Shown here: positions 1 through 11,553 of the stretch, in pieces
Layout: every line of letters starts with the position of its first letter
How positions within the stretch are numbered: position 1 is the first letter of the stretch
NCBI RefSeq assembly: GCF_004798965.1
Contig: NZ_SDSD01000001.1
Coordinates: forward strand, 496,001-560,000
Length of the DNA: 64,000 bases
DNA from: Onishia niordana
GTDB lineage: Bacteria; Pseudomonadota; Gammaproteobacteria; Pseudomonadales; Halomonadaceae
Direction of reading: 5' to 3'
The notes under the pieces: model-generated
What the model was told of the DNA's origin: nothing
Seen by the model: the letters and a program-made list of their open reading frames with translations, nothing else
Databases searched by the model: none
Position numbers and translations under genes: made by a program

Positions 1-1623
1 TCGCAGGCGAGCCAGGGTAGCCAGCGACGCTGGCTGCCCTTCATGAGCTGGCTGTGTCACCACTCCCCCGAGACGGTGCGCCGCGATGCCATGGCAGGCC
101 TGACCGGTGCCGTCCTGGTGGTGCCGCAGGGCGTGGCCTATGCCATGCTCGCCGGCCTGCCGCCCCAGTACGGTCTGTACACGGCGATCGTACCCGCGGC
201 ACTGGCCGCCTTGTTCGGCTCATCGAAGCAGATGGTCAGCGGCCCCACGGCCGCGCTATCGATCGCGCTGTTCGCCACCCTGCAGCCGATGGTAGAGGGT
301 GGGGAAGCCGACTTCCTCTCGCTCGCCCTGACCCTGACCTTTCTGGTCGGCGTCTTTCAGCTGGCGTTGGGGGTCACGCGGCTCGGTGTGCTGGTCGACC
401 TGGTGTCCCACTCCGTGGTCACCGGTTTCACCGCCGGGGCGGCAGTGATCATCGCCACCAGTCAACTGCCCTATGTGCTGGGGTTGTCGTCGCTGGACAG
501 CAGCGGCTTCCTCGCGCTCTGGCCAGCGCTGCTGGCACACCTCGACCACGTGCACCCCGAGGCCCTGCTGGTCGCCGCGCTCACCCTTTGCCTGTGCCTG
601 GCCATTCGCCGCTGGGCGCCCCGCTGGCCTGGCATGCTGGTGGCGCTGGCGGGCGCCTCGCTGCTCGCCGCCATCCTCGACCCCGGCGGTGACCAGATCC
701 CCCGGATCATGGCGATGCCCAGCGGCCTGCCGCCGCTCTCAATGCCGGACCTGTCGCTTGAGACCGTGCAGATGCTGACCCCCGGCGCCGTCGCCCTGGG
801 TCTGCTCGGGCTGGTCGAGGCAGCGGCGATATCGCGGGCCTTCGCGGCGCGCCACGGAGAGCGCGTGGATGCCAATCAGGAGTTCATCGGCCAGGGGTTG
901 TCGAACCTCGCCGGTGCCTTCTTCTCGAGCTACATCTCATCGGGCTCCTTCACCCGCTCGGGCATCAATGCCAGTGCCGGGGCCGGCTCGCCACTCGCCG
1001 CGCTGCTATCGGCCATCATGCTGGTGCCGATCGTGCTGTTGGCGGCACCGCTGCTCGAGCACGTGCCGATGCCCGCCATGGGCGCCCTGCTGCTGCTGGT
1101 GGCCGTCAATCTGGTGGATCGGCACAGCATTCGGGAAGCCTTCGCGACCAGCCGGTCGGAAACCGCCGTCCTGCTGATCACCTTCGCTTCTACCCTGATG
1201 CTGGCTCTGGAGTTTGCCATCTACTTCGGCGTGCTGGCCTCGCTGACGCTCTACCTGCGTCGCACCACCCGTCCGCCGGTGGTGGCAAGTGAGCTGATCA
1301 ATGCCCCCCTCGGCCTCCAGGAGGCCCTGACGGCACCGGAGTGTGAAGTCATCAGGATCGATGGATCGCTGTTCTTCGGGGCCTGCGAGTCGGTGGCGCA
1401 ACGGCTCGAAAAAACCGCCCAGCCGAATCTGGTGATTCTTGCCGCGGGGATCAACTTCATCGATCTCAGCGGTATCCACCTGCTGCAACGACAGGCTCGC
1501 CGCTGCCGGGCGCAGGGCGGACGGCTCTATCTGGCCTGGCCCAAGCCCGATGTCGCGACCCGCCTGACACGCGCAGGCATCCACCAAGACACCCCGGCCC
1601 ATGACCACGTCATTACGCTGTAG
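1..1623 (+). CDS. SulP family anion permease (5' end outside window)
   Basis: Membrane carrier of the SulP family, expected to move sulfate, bicarbonate or another inorganic anion across the inner membrane. The frame is open from base 1; an ATG lies at 43, but the codons before it read RRWLPF, which is typical of SulP N-termini, so the true start is probably upstream of the window. The N-terminal family signature (VVPQGVAYAMLAGLPPQYGL) and some 10-12 hydrophobic segments are followed by a C-terminal STAS domain over roughly the last 100 residues (motif NFIDLSGIHLL). Substrate cannot be read from sequence. No partner gene is visible; the next gene starts over 200 bases downstream. Confidence 0.9.
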   Translation, partial: SQASQGSQRRWLPFMSWLCHHSPETVRRDAMAGLTGAVLVVPQGVAYAMLAGLPPQYGLYTAIVPAALAALFGSSKQMVSGPTAALSIALFATLQPMVEGGEADFLSLALTLTFLVGVFQLALGVTRLGVLVDLVSHSVVTGFTAGAAVIIATSQLPYVLGLSSLDSSGFLALWPALLAHLDHVHPEALLVAALTLCLCLAIRRWAPRWPGMLVALAGASLLAAILDPGGDQIPRIMAMPSGLPPLSMPDLSLETVQMLTPGAVALGLLGLVEAAAISRAFAARHGERVDANQEFIGQGLSNLAGAFFSSYISSGSFTRSGINASAGAGSPLAALLSAIMLVPIVLLAAPLLEHVPMPAMGALLLLVAVNLVDRHSIREAFATSRSETAVLLITFASTLMLALEFAIYFGVLASLTLYLRRTTRPPVVASELINAPLGLQEALTAPECEVIRIDGSLFFGACESVAQRLEKTAQPNLVILAAGINFIDLSGIHLLQRQARRCRAQGGRLYLAWPKPDVATRLTRAGIHQDTPAHDHVITL

Positions 1624-1840
1624 GAGGCATTGAATGACACGACGACCGTTGACCCCTGACTTCATGCAACGAGGAAAGCCCGGCGCTCACTCCCCACTCG
1701 CAGATAGACGATGCCGGCGCCTTCAGCAACGCCACCGAGGAGGCTTCCAGACCGGAAGAGGCCGGCACCCGCGCAACATGATGAGCGTTGCATGAGGAAA
1801 CACCCGACTGTCCTACCCCTAACAATAAGGAGAAGCACCC

Positions 1841-3490
1841 ATGAGTCTTCCTAACGAACCGGTACCTCCTACGACAGCGTCGTTGGCAACCGACGACATG
1901 CAGACCGATTACACCGTCGGCCAGGACAATATCGAAGGCCGTCTCGGCCCCTTCGACTTCGATGTCCATAACCGGGTCTTCGTTGTCTCGGCGATCGCCT
2001 CGGTTCTCTTCATCGTTCTCACCCTGCTGTTCCCGGAGCGGGCAGGCAACCTCTTCCAGTCGGTTGTGGCCTTTTCCACCGGCACCCTGGACTGGTACTT
2101 CATGATCCTGGTGGATTTCTTCATCCTGTTCTGTCTGGCACTGGTCGTGCTTCCCTTCGGCAAGGTCCGGCTTGGGGGCCCCGATGCGCGGCCCGAACAC
2201 AGCTACCTCTCCTGGTTCGCGATGCTGTTCACCGCCGGTATCGGCATCGCCCTGCTGTTCTTCAGCGTGCTGGAACCGGTCTACCATGCCAATGTCTCCT
2301 CGCCGCTGGGCACCCCCTCACCCTTCGGTGCCGATGGAGCGCTGAACCCAGAGGCCATCGCCGAGGCCACCGCCATGGGCCTGGCCGGCACCTTCCTTCA
2401 CTGGGGCCTGCATGGCTGGGCGGTCTATGCCGTCATGGCGCTGGCCTTGGCGCTCTTTTCCTTCAACAAGGGGCTGCCCTTCTCCATCCGCTCGGTCTTC
2501 TTCCCGATCCTCGGCGATCGCGTCTGGGGCTGGTGGGGTCATGTGATCGACATCCTGGCGGTATTCTCCACCCTGTTCGGCCTGGCCACGGCGCTCGGGC
2601 TCGGGGCGCAGCAGGCCAACGCGGGGATGAATTTCGTCTTCGGCCTCGAGGTCAACGTCACCACCCAGGTCATCGTCATCGTGGCGGTCACCGCGGTGGC
2701 CCTGATCTCGGTGTGGCGCGGCCTGGACGGCGGCGTGAAGAAGCTCTCCGAGTGGAACATGATCGCGGCCGTGCTGTTCTTCCTGTTCGTGGTGTTCGCC
2801 GGCCCGACCCTGGTGGGGATTACCGGGCTCTGGTCGGGGCTTACGAGCTACGTGACGGAATTCATCCCCCTCTCGGCGCCCTTCGGTCGTGACGACGATG
2901 CCTATCGCCAGTCCTGGTCGGTCTTCTACTGGGCCTGGTGGGTCAGCTGGGCCCCGTTCGTCGGCATGTTCGTCGCCCGGGTATCACGCGGTCGCACCGT
3001 TCGCGAATTCGTGATCTGTGTGCTGCTGGTGCCCAGCCTGTTCATCTTCATCTGGATGGGCGTGTTCGGCAGCATTGCCCTCGAGCAGCTCTATGCCGAC
3101 CCCGCCGGCAGCCTGGTCAAGGACTACGTGATCGACAGCTACCAACCGGAACTGGCACTGTTCGGCATGCTGAATGAACTGCCGTTGACGAGCCTGATGT
3201 CGACCCTCGGCATCGTCCTGGCGCTGGTCTTCTTCGTCACCTCATCGGATTCCGGCTCGCTAGTCATCGATACCATCACCGCCGGTGGCAAGATCGACGC
3301 ACCCCGCCCCCAGCGCATGTTCTGGGCCACGGTGGAGGGCCTTATCGCCATCGTGCTGCTGATCGGTGGCGGTCTCTCGGCCCTCCAGGCCGGGGTAACC
3401 GCGACGGCGATTCCGTTCTCCATCCTGATGCTTGCGATGTGCTATTGCATCATCAAGGCGCTGAACGGCGAACTGCGTCGCCTCCCCTGA
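1841..3490 (+). CDS. BCCT family osmolyte transporter, copy 1
   Basis: 549-residue secondary transporter of the betaine/choline/carnitine family, which imports quaternary ammonium solutes with Na+ or H+ at the inner membrane. The tryptophan-rich substrate-site segment is clear (YWAWWVSWAPFVGMFVARVS), as are a dozen hydrophobic segments and the conserved GLDGGVKKLSEWNM stretch. The start follows a good ribosome site (aaggaga) about 7 bases upstream. The N-terminus shares MQTDYTVGQDNIEG with the next gene, and the two proteins are closely similar throughout, so they are tandem paralogues. The cytosolic tails are short, unlike BetT/BetP types with long regulatory tails. Substrate is inferred only at family level. 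Confidence 0.93.
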   Translation: MSLPNEPVPPTTASLATDDMQTDYTVGQDNIEGRLGPFDFDVHNRVFVVSAIASVLFIVLTLLFPERAGNLFQSVVAFSTGTLDWYFMILVDFFILFCLALVVLPFGKVRLGGPDARPEHSYLSWFAMLFTAGIGIALLFFSVLEPVYHANVSSPLGTPSPFGADGALNPEAIAEATAMGLAGTFLHWGLHGWAVYAVMALALALFSFNKGLPFSIRSVFFPILGDRVWGWWGHVIDILAVFSTLFGLATALGLGAQQANAGMNFVFGLEVNVTTQVIVIVAVTAVALISVWRGLDGGVKKLSEWNMIAAVLFFLFVVFAGPTLVGITGLWSGLTSYVTEFIPLSAPFGRDDDAYRQSWSVFYWAWWVSWAPFVGMFVARVSRGRTVREFVICVLLVPSLFIFIWMGVFGSIALEQLYADPAGSLVKDYVIDSYQPELALFGMLNELPLTSLMSTLGIVLALVFFVTSSDSGSLVIDTITAGGKIDAPRPQRMFWATVEGLIAIVLLIGGGLSALQAGVTATAIPFSILMLAMCYCIIKALNGELRRLP

Positions 3491-3715
3491 TCCTACTGCG
3501 CTTCCTCTAAGGTTTCCGCCTCCTGGTCCCATGCCCATACGTGGTCAAGGTTCCAGGAGGACGGTTGCGTCCGGTTCCCATATCGACGCCATGAGGCCAG
3601 CCTTCCGACACAGGCAGTCCGCCCCCTCTCGACACCTCCCCCTTCACATTCGACAGCCGACTTGTGAGAGACTCTATCGGTTCTTTCGTTTCCCTTTTGA
3701 AAGGAGCAGTCTTTC

Positions 3716-5353
3716 ATGAGCAACTCACAAGAACCGGCGTCACCACCGGGGGCGACCGACATGCAGACGGACTATACCGTCGGCCAGGACAATATCGAGG
3801 GCAGCCTGGGGCCCTTCGGTTTCGACATCCATAACCGCGTCTTCGCCATCTCGGCGCTGTCCTCGGTCGTCTTCATCATCCTCACTCTGGTGTTCCCCGA
3901 CCGGGCCGCCGGCATCTTCCAGTCCATCGTCAGCTTCTCCACCGGCACCCTCGACAGCTATTTCATGATCGTGGTGGATTTCTTCATCGTCTTCAGCATA
4001 GCGCTGGCCGTGCTGCCCTACGGCAAGGTCCGCCTGGGCGGTCCCGATGCCAAACCGGAATACGGCTACCTGTCCTGGTTCGCGATGCTGTTCGCGGCCG
4101 GCATCGGTATCGGCCTGCTATTCTTCGGCGTGCTTGAGCCGGTCTACCACGCCAACGTCTCCTCTCCGCTGAACGTACCCTCGCCCTTCGGCGCCGACGG
4201 CACCCTGAATCCAGCCGCTATCGCCGACGCCACGGGCTTGGGCCTGGCCGGCACCTACCTGCACTGGGGCATCCACGGCTGGGCCGTCTACGTGGTCATG
4301 GCGCTGGCGCTGTCGATCTTCACCTACAACAAGGGCCTGCCCTTCTCCATTCGCTCTGCCTTCTTCCCGATTCTGGGCGACCGCGTCTGGGGCTGGTGGG
4401 GCCACATTATCGACATCTTGGCGGTGTTCTCCACCCTGTTCGGCCTGGCCACCTCGCTTGGCCTCGGCGCACAGCAAGCCAATGCAGGGTTGAATTTCGT
4501 CTTCGGGCTGGAGGTCAACGACTTCACCCAGGTCGCTGTCATCGTGGGGGTCACCGGGGCGGCTCTGATCTCGGTATGGCGCGGCCTGGACGGCGGCGTG
4601 AAGCGGCTCTCCGAGCTCAACATGCTGATGGCTGTGCTGTTCTTCCTGTTCGTGCTGTTCGCCGGCCCGACCCTGGCGGCGCTCGCCGGTTTCTGGAACG
4701 GGCTAGAGACCTATGTCACCAAGTTCATGCCGCTGTCGGCGCCCTTCGGCCGCGATGACGATGCCTTCCGCCAGTCCTGGACCATCTTCTACTGGGCCTG
4801 GTGGATCAGTTGGGCACCGTTCGTCGGCATGTTCATCGCCCGTGTCTCACGCGGCCGTACGGTGCGTGAATTCGTGATCTGCGTGCTGCTGATCCCGAGT
4901 ATGTGCATCTTCCTGTGGATGGGCGTGTTCGGAGCCACGGCCCTCGAACAACTCTACTCCAACCCGGCCGGCAGCCTGGTCAAGGAATACGTGATCGACA
5001 ACTACAGCCCCGAGTTGTCGCTGTTCGGCATGCTTAACGAGCTGCCGCTGTCTAGCCTGACATCGACCCTGGGCATCATCCTGGCGCTGATCTTCTTCAT
5101 TACCTCGTCGGACTCCGGCTCGCTGGTAATCGACACCATCACCGCCGGCGGCAAGATCGACGCACCCCGCCCCCAGCGCATGTTCTGGGCCACGGTGGAA
5201 GGCCTGATCGCCATCGTGCTGTTGCTAGGCGGCGGGCTCTCGGCACTGCAGGCCGGCGTGACCGCAACGGCGATTCCGTTCTCCGTCGTGATGCTGGTGA
5301 TGTGCTACACCATCGTCAAGGCCTTGAATAGCGAACTACGCCTCCACTCCTAG
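3716..5353 (+). CDS. BCCT family osmolyte transporter, copy 2
   Basis: 545-residue paralogue of the preceding BCCT carrier, with the same tryptophan box (YWAWWISWAPFVGMFIARVS), the same N-terminal MQTDYTVGQDNIEG block and near-identical C-terminal third (GGKIDAPRPQRMFWATVEGL). A ribosome site (gaaaggag) precedes the ATG. The 225-base gap from copy 1 holds a small inverted repeat (cctcctgg at 3520-3527 with ccaggagg at 3552-3559), so the copies may have separate transcripts. The early N-terminus and scattered loop residues differ most. The pair probably arose by duplication; whether the substrates differ (betaine, choline, carnitine, ectoine) cannot be told. Confidence 0.93.
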   Translation: MSNSQEPASPPGATDMQTDYTVGQDNIEGSLGPFGFDIHNRVFAISALSSVVFIILTLVFPDRAAGIFQSIVSFSTGTLDSYFMIVVDFFIVFSIALAVLPYGKVRLGGPDAKPEYGYLSWFAMLFAAGIGIGLLFFGVLEPVYHANVSSPLNVPSPFGADGTLNPAAIADATGLGLAGTYLHWGIHGWAVYVVMALALSIFTYNKGLPFSIRSAFFPILGDRVWGWWGHIIDILAVFSTLFGLATSLGLGAQQANAGLNFVFGLEVNDFTQVAVIVGVTGAALISVWRGLDGGVKRLSELNMLMAVLFFLFVLFAGPTLAALAGFWNGLETYVTKFMPLSAPFGRDDDAFRQSWTIFYWAWWISWAPFVGMFIARVSRGRTVREFVICVLLIPSMCIFLWMGVFGATALEQLYSNPAGSLVKEYVIDNYSPELSLFGMLNELPLSSLTSTLGIILALIFFITSSDSGSLVIDTITAGGKIDAPRPQRMFWATVEGLIAIVLLLGGGLSALQAGVTATAIPFSVVMLVMCYTIVKALNSELRLHS

Positions 5354-5359
5354 CACGCT

Positions 5360-5428
5360 ACGGGATCATCCCGTCCGCTTCCCTCTGGATACCTGACGAC
5401 CGACAGGCTCGGCGCTCCAGAGGGAAGC
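5360..5428 (+). terminator. Double hairpin after the BCCT pair
   Basis: Two perfect inverted repeats lie just after the stop of the second BCCT gene: a 6 bp stem at 5360-5374 (acggga/tcccgt) and a 13 bp stem with arms 5377-5389 and 5416-5428 (gcttccctctgga and its complement). There is no long T run, so it may be a processing or RNA-stability hairpin rather than a strong intrinsic terminator. Confidence 0.5.
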
Positions 5429-5535
5429 CACTGCCGTTATGAAGCGACATCCTGCCGGGCCCTTTACCTCGGGGCCATTTCCCCGTCTCCAGCATCAAGG
5501 CGCGCCAAGAAAAACCGGCTAACCAAGGATTCGGC

Positions 5536-5709
5536 TCAGTCGCCCTCGCCAGATTTTATATCCGTTAGCAACAGGCCGGCTCCCAGGCCCGTCATCAATG
5601 CGCCCAGAGACGCCAGCCCGGCGTGCTCCTTGAAGAACAGCGCCACGCCAATTCCCAGCAGCATGGCTCCGCCGATGGTCCAGATGCCCTTGCTCCATGC
5701 ACCCTTCAT
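5536..5709 (-). CDS. Small two-helix membrane protein, unknown function
   Basis: 57-residue protein with two glycine-rich hydrophobic segments (WTIGGAMLLGIGVALFF and ASLGALMTGLGAGLLLTDI) separated by a short charged turn, and an acidic tail. The ATG at 5709 is preferred over an in-frame GTG at 5763 because it has a good ribosome site (gaggggg) 5-6 bases upstream. It stands alone between the BCCT pair and a divergent exported protein. No family was recognised; it resembles many small uncharacterised inner-membrane proteins of halophilic gammaproteobacteria. Function is not assigned. Confidence 0.6.
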   Translation of the reverse strand: MKGAWSKGIWTIGGAMLLGIGVALFFKEHAGLASLGALMTGLGAGLLLTDIKSGEGD

Positions 5710-5944
5710 CACCGCCCCCTCGCGCTTAACGCTTGACTGCCCGGCGACGAAACTTATGTCCACTGTGACAGTCTTAATTAGATGGCAGAAACGTGCCAGT
5801 TGAGGCGCTTGAATAGACGATTAAAAATTGATCATGGGCAAAATACTTGCATGCTATTGGTTTATTCGTTACGTTTTTGTACAGCATTCGTACATGACAC
5901 ATAAATGCTTGAAGTACTATTCACCGGAAGAAGAGAGCTACACC

Positions 5945-6229
5945 ATGAAACGTATAGCGACCACTGCTTCAGCTTTAACCCTCATGATGATGGTGTCCGG
6001 CGCAGCCTTGGCCGAGCACCACGAAGAAGCGATGGCAGATCCGACTGGTGTCGATTCCAGCAATGAAGTCAGCGAAATGTCTCAGGACAGCGCCGAACTA
6101 GATGAGGGCGCAGTCGCCGAAGAGAGCGGCGTCAACAGTGCCAATGAGATTGAGCAAGACAGCGACGCGAACCTTGAAGAAGGCGAAGTTGCTGAAGATA
6201 GCGGTGTGGATTCCGCTAATGAAACCTGA
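5945..6229 (+). CDS. Exported acidic repeat protein, unknown function
   Basis: 94-residue protein with a typical signal peptide (MKRIATTASALTLMMMVSGA then ALA, cleavage expected near residue 23). The mature part is made of repeats: a half unit ending GVDSSNE, then two units of about 25 residues ending ESGVNSANE and DSGVDSANE, each carrying QDS, an acidic stretch and EG-VAE. The mature part has no Lys or Arg and very many Asp/Glu, as expected for a salt-exposed periplasmic protein. The ATG at 5945 is chosen because it begins the signal peptide and has a purine-rich gaagaagagag upstream. An AT-rich region upstream holds a possible weak promoter (ttgtac at 5877, cataaa at 5900). A strong terminator follows. 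Could bind cations; that is only a guess. Confidence 0.75.
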   Translation: MKRIATTASALTLMMMVSGAALAEHHEEAMADPTGVDSSNEVSEMSQDSAELDEGAVAEESGVNSANEIEQDSDANLEEGEVAEDSGVDSANET

Positions 6230-6254
6230 TACTCAGCGTCTCCGTTGATGACTC

Positions 6255-6284
6255 AAACCCCGGCCATGCCGGGGTTTTTCGTTT
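6255..6284 (+). terminator. Intrinsic terminator
   Basis: Stem aaaccccgg / ccggggttt (6255-6263 and 6269-6277) with a 5-base loop, running into tttttcgtttt. It closes the acidic repeat protein gene. Confidence 0.9.
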
Positions 6285-6356
6285 TGCCAGCCATTCTCGT
6301 CAACGGCATACTGACAACCCGTTGCTCAGTGCACATGCCACCCCCGGAGAAGCTTC

Positions 6357-6977
6357 ATGCCCGATAACGTGCATTTCTATCGCCCTGATGACGGCCACGG
6401 TCTCCCCCACAATCCCTTCAATTCCATCATAGGGCCACGCCCCATCGGTTGGATTTCCTCGCAGAGCGCAGCAGGCACCCTCAACCTGGCGCCCTACAGC
6501 TTTTTCAATGCGTTCAACTACACGCCGCCGATCATCGGGTTCGCAAGCGTCGGCTACAAGGACAGCGTGCGGAACATCGAGGAAACCGGTGAGTTCTGCT
6601 GGCAGCTCTCGACCCGCGAATTGGCCGAGCCGATGAATCAAAGCTGCGCGGCGGTAGATGCAGAAATAAACGAATTCAGCCTTTCCGGCCTAACCCCCGC
6701 TCCCTCGCAGATCGTTAACGTGCCCCATGTCGCCGAGGCGCGGGTCGTCTTCGAGTGCCGTCTGAGCCAGGTCTTGCAGCTCACCTCAGCCGCCGGTGAT
6801 GCGGTCAATACCTGGCTGGTGCTGGGCGAGGTGGTCGGTGTCCATATCGACCAGACCCTGTTGAAGGACGGTGTCTATCAAACCGCCGCCGCCGGCCCCA
6901 TCTTGCGCGGTGGCGGTCCTGCGGACTACTTCGAGATCACCCCTGAGCAGCACTTCGAGATGCATCGCCCCGGCTAG
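6357..6977 (+). CDS. Flavin reductase-like FMN-binding protein
   Basis: 206-residue protein of the flavin reductase-like split-barrel family (DIM6/NTAB type). The N-terminal half carries the family core: GPRPIGWISSQSAAGTLNLA, then APYSFFNAFNYTPPIIGFAS, which binds FMN, and KDSVRNIEETGEF. Relatives reduce or bind flavin and often feed a monooxygenase, but no monooxygenase partner is nearby, so the partner is unknown. A ribosome site (ggagaag) precedes the ATG. It stands alone between the acidic protein gene and ybiI. Confidence 0.85.
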   Translation: MPDNVHFYRPDDGHGLPHNPFNSIIGPRPIGWISSQSAAGTLNLAPYSFFNAFNYTPPIIGFASVGYKDSVRNIEETGEFCWQLSTRELAEPMNQSCAAVDAEINEFSLSGLTPAPSQIVNVPHVAEARVVFECRLSQVLQLTSAAGDAVNTWLVLGEVVGVHIDQTLLKDGVYQTAAAGPILRGGGPADYFEITPEQHFEMHRPG

Positions 6978-7161
6978 CGTCAACCACCCGGCCATCTTGA
7001 TGAGGCAGCTGTTTGCTGTCGTATCCTCGCCTGTGCGCGCCGTGCTGACGCATGGCTAGCCGCCCGCCGATGAACCAGACTTAAAGAATGGCGAGAATGC
7101 GCTGGAAAAGCAGAGTAGAACTAAGTGGATGAGCGGTGCGAAACGCGCCCAGGAGGACGAC

Positions 7162-7428
7162 ATGGCAGGAGGATGGTCAAAAGATGGTGCCGTGCAGGAG
7201 CAGATCGACAGCACGATAGAAGATGCCCTCGAACGGGCGCGAAGCGAGTTGCCCCGGGGGGAAAGCCTGGAATACTGCGAAGAATGCGAAGCAGAGATCC
7301 CGCAGGCACGACGCGAGGCCGTGAAGGGCGTACGCCTGTGCATCAAGTGTCAGAGCGAGCGCGACAAGCAGCGCTCGTCCGTCAGCGGCTACAACCGACG
7401 CGGCAGTAAGGACAGCCAGCTGCGTTAG
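7162..7428 (+). CDS. ybiI: DksA/TraR-type zinc finger protein, YbiI-like
   Basis: 88-residue protein closely resembling E. coli YbiI: a helical N-terminal part (EQIDSTIEDALERAR), then a four-cysteine zinc finger (CEECEAEIPQARREAVKGVR then CIKC) and the conserved tail GYNRRGSKDSQLR. The start at 7162 is preferred to the in-frame ATG at 7129 because aggagg lies 5-6 bases upstream and the homology begins there (MAGGWSKDGAV). It lacks the long coiled coil with acidic tip used by DksA to reach the RNA polymerase active site, so a DksA-like role is uncertain. A second, different DksA/TraR-type gene lies at 51039-51380. Confidence 0.9.
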   Translation: MAGGWSKDGAVQEQIDSTIEDALERARSELPRGESLEYCEECEAEIPQARREAVKGVRLCIKCQSERDKQRSSVSGYNRRGSKDSQLR

Positions 7429-7593
7429 GCTTCCTGCCTTGGTTGCTTTCATGTTCGCCCACAACATTCAGACGACCGACGAAGCTTTACAGGGATGTTT
7501 CGAATTCGGCAGGTGACGATTTGACGCCTGCTCCCAGCGAACAGTCACCTCCCCTGCCCTCGCCGGCCATCGCGGATGGCCGGCGGGACGGAC

Positions 7594-8481
7594 TCAGCGG
7601 CTGCCGACCTCATGGCCGGCGAGCGCCTCCAGGGCACGGACGATGCCGGAATGGTCCCAGTCGGCTCCGCCGTGGGCGGCGCAGGCCTGGAACAACTGCT
7701 GGGCATTGGCGGTGCCGGGCAGCGCAAGGTCAAGGCTGCGCGCGCCTTCCAATGCCAGGTTGAGGTCCTTCTGATGCAGTTTGATCTTGAAGCCAGGATC
7801 GAAGGTGCGATTGATCATGCGCTCGCCATGCACGTCGAGGATCTTCGACTGAGCCAGGCCACCGAGCAGCGACTCGCGGACCTTGGCCACGTCGGCACCG
7901 GCCCTTGAAGCAAACAGCAGGCCCTCGGAGACCGCCTCGATGGTCAGCGCGACGACGATCTGGTTGGCCACCTTGCAGGTCTGGCCGGCGCCCTGGTCGC
8001 CGATATGGGTGATGGTCTTGCCCATGAGCTCGAGTAGCGGCTGGGCGCGCTCGAAGCCTTTCGGGGTGGCGCCGACCATGATGGTCAGGGCCGCATTGAT
8101 GGCCCCGCCCTCGCCGCCGGAGACCGGCGCATCGACGTACTCGCCCCCGGCCTCGGTGATGCGCTTGGCGAATTCCTGGGTGGCCAGCGGGGCGATGGAG
8201 CTCATGTCGATCACCAAGGTGCCCGGCTTGAGGCCCTCGATGATACCGCCCTCGCCGAACAGCACCTGCTCGACGTCGGGGGTATCAGGAACGATGGTGA
8301 TGATCACCTCGGAGGCCTCGGCGACCGCCTTGGGATCGGCGAGCTCCTGCATGCCCTTGGAAGCCAAAGTCTCGTCCAGCGTGCCGCGCTTGACGGTGGA
8401 AAGCGTGTGGCCGGCGTCCAGCAGGTGGCCTGCCATGGGACGGCCCATGATGCCCAGCCCGATAAAACCGATCTTGCTCAT
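7594..8481 (-). CDS. glxR: Tartronate semialdehyde reductase (2-hydroxy-3-oxopropionate reductase)
   Basis: 295-residue beta-hydroxyacid dehydrogenase that reduces tartronate semialdehyde to D-glycerate with NAD(P)H, ending the glyoxylate (glycerate) pathway. The N-terminus holds the dinucleotide motif GFIGLGIMGRPMAGHL; the substrate loop DAPVSGGEGGA and the catalytic lysine motif GAGQTCKVANQ (near residue 170) are intact. A strong ribosome site (aaggagag) precedes the ATG. It is the last of three genes (gcl, hyi, glxR) on the minus strand; the spacer to hyi holds a palindromic repeat. Shared gene order with gcl and hyi supports this substrate over 3-hydroxyisobutyrate. Confidence 0.93.
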   Translation of the reverse strand: MSKIGFIGLGIMGRPMAGHLLDAGHTLSTVKRGTLDETLASKGMQELADPKAVAEASEVIITIVPDTPDVEQVLFGEGGIIEGLKPGTLVIDMSSIAPLATQEFAKRITEAGGEYVDAPVSGGEGGAINAALTIMVGATPKGFERAQPLLELMGKTITHIGDQGAGQTCKVANQIVVALTIEAVSEGLLFASRAGADVAKVRESLLGGLAQSKILDVHGERMINRTFDPGFKIKLHQKDLNLALEGARSLDLALPGTANAQQLFQACAAHGGADWDHSGIVRALEALAGHEVGSR

Positions 8482-8530
8482 GATATCTCTCCTTGCGGAT
8501 TACGAGCCCTTTTCACAACCAGGCTGGTGA

Positions 8531-8646
8531 CGGGGCTGCCCGGCGACAAGCCTTCGCGAGGGCGCTATAAACCCTTCCCTGGGCGCTACCTTTGCCATCC
8601 ATGGCAAAGGACCCTCGCTACGCCTTGTCCCCGGCGCCCTCATCGC
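8531..8646. repeat. Palindromic intergenic repeat, copy A
   Basis: About 116 bases between hyi and glxR with an imperfect outer inverted repeat (ggcgacaag...cgcgaggg paired with ccctcgc...cttgtc) and an inner perfect one (tttgccat cc atggcaaa at 8591-8608). The same architecture and much of the same sequence recur at 9561-9680. It looks like a family of non-coding interspersed palindromes lodged in operon spacers. Confidence 0.75.
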
Positions 8647-8729
8647 TAGACGCCTGGAAATGAGCTCATATTGTCTTCAGTCATCGATGTCTTGCGGTGC
8701 CGCACGAAAAAGACCTAGTGAGCGCCGTT

Positions 8730-9506
<777 letters not shown>

Positions 9507-9560
9507 AGTGTTCTCCTTTGAGTCGTTGGCAGGGCTATTACGGTGACGTCTCGGTGCTCA

Positions 9561-9680
9561 GGCGGGGCTGATCCGCGGGTAGGCCTGCGCGGAGGCGCTG
9601 TAGCCCCTTCCCAGGGCGCTACTTTTGCCCTCCATGGCAAAAGACCTCCGCTTCGACCTGCCCCGGCCCCCTCCTCGCGC
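9561..9680. repeat. Palindromic intergenic repeat, copy B
   Basis: Second copy of the element at 8531-8646, now between gcl and hyi. Shared blocks in the same order and orientation include gaggcgct or gagggcgct, cccttccc, agggcgctact or tgggcgctacc, tttgcc, tccatggcaaa and a tail of cct-cgct-cg-cctg or cctt. Differences between copies are often paired across the stem (the inner arms are ttttgcc/ggcaaaa here), which suggests that the structure is kept. Confidence 0.75.
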
Positions 9681-9692
9681 CTTGTCTGTGCA

Positions 9693-11468
<1,776 letters not shown>

Positions 11469-11508
11469 GGCGATTTCTCCTCGGGCAGTTTTTATTCTAA
11501 TCACTCTT

Positions 11509-11516
11509 TGTATACA
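11509..11516. promoter_or_regulatory. TGTATACA operator-like site 1 (gcl proximal)
   Basis: Perfect palindrome TGTATACA inside the wider near-palindrome ctctttGTATACagag, centred about 44 bases upstream of the gcl start codon. The GTATAC core is like that of FadR-type GntR operators. The same core recurs at 11701, 14106 and 14307. Confidence 0.5.
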
Positions 11517-11553
11517 GAGGTTAGTTCGGCCTCCTCATGGCGTCCAATTTTTA

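Noticed and set aside
1006..2287. Long minus-strand frames opposite the SulP and BCCT genes
   Set aside because: Low-complexity Gln/Arg/Gly-rich translations without homology; they are shadows of the plus-strand genes.
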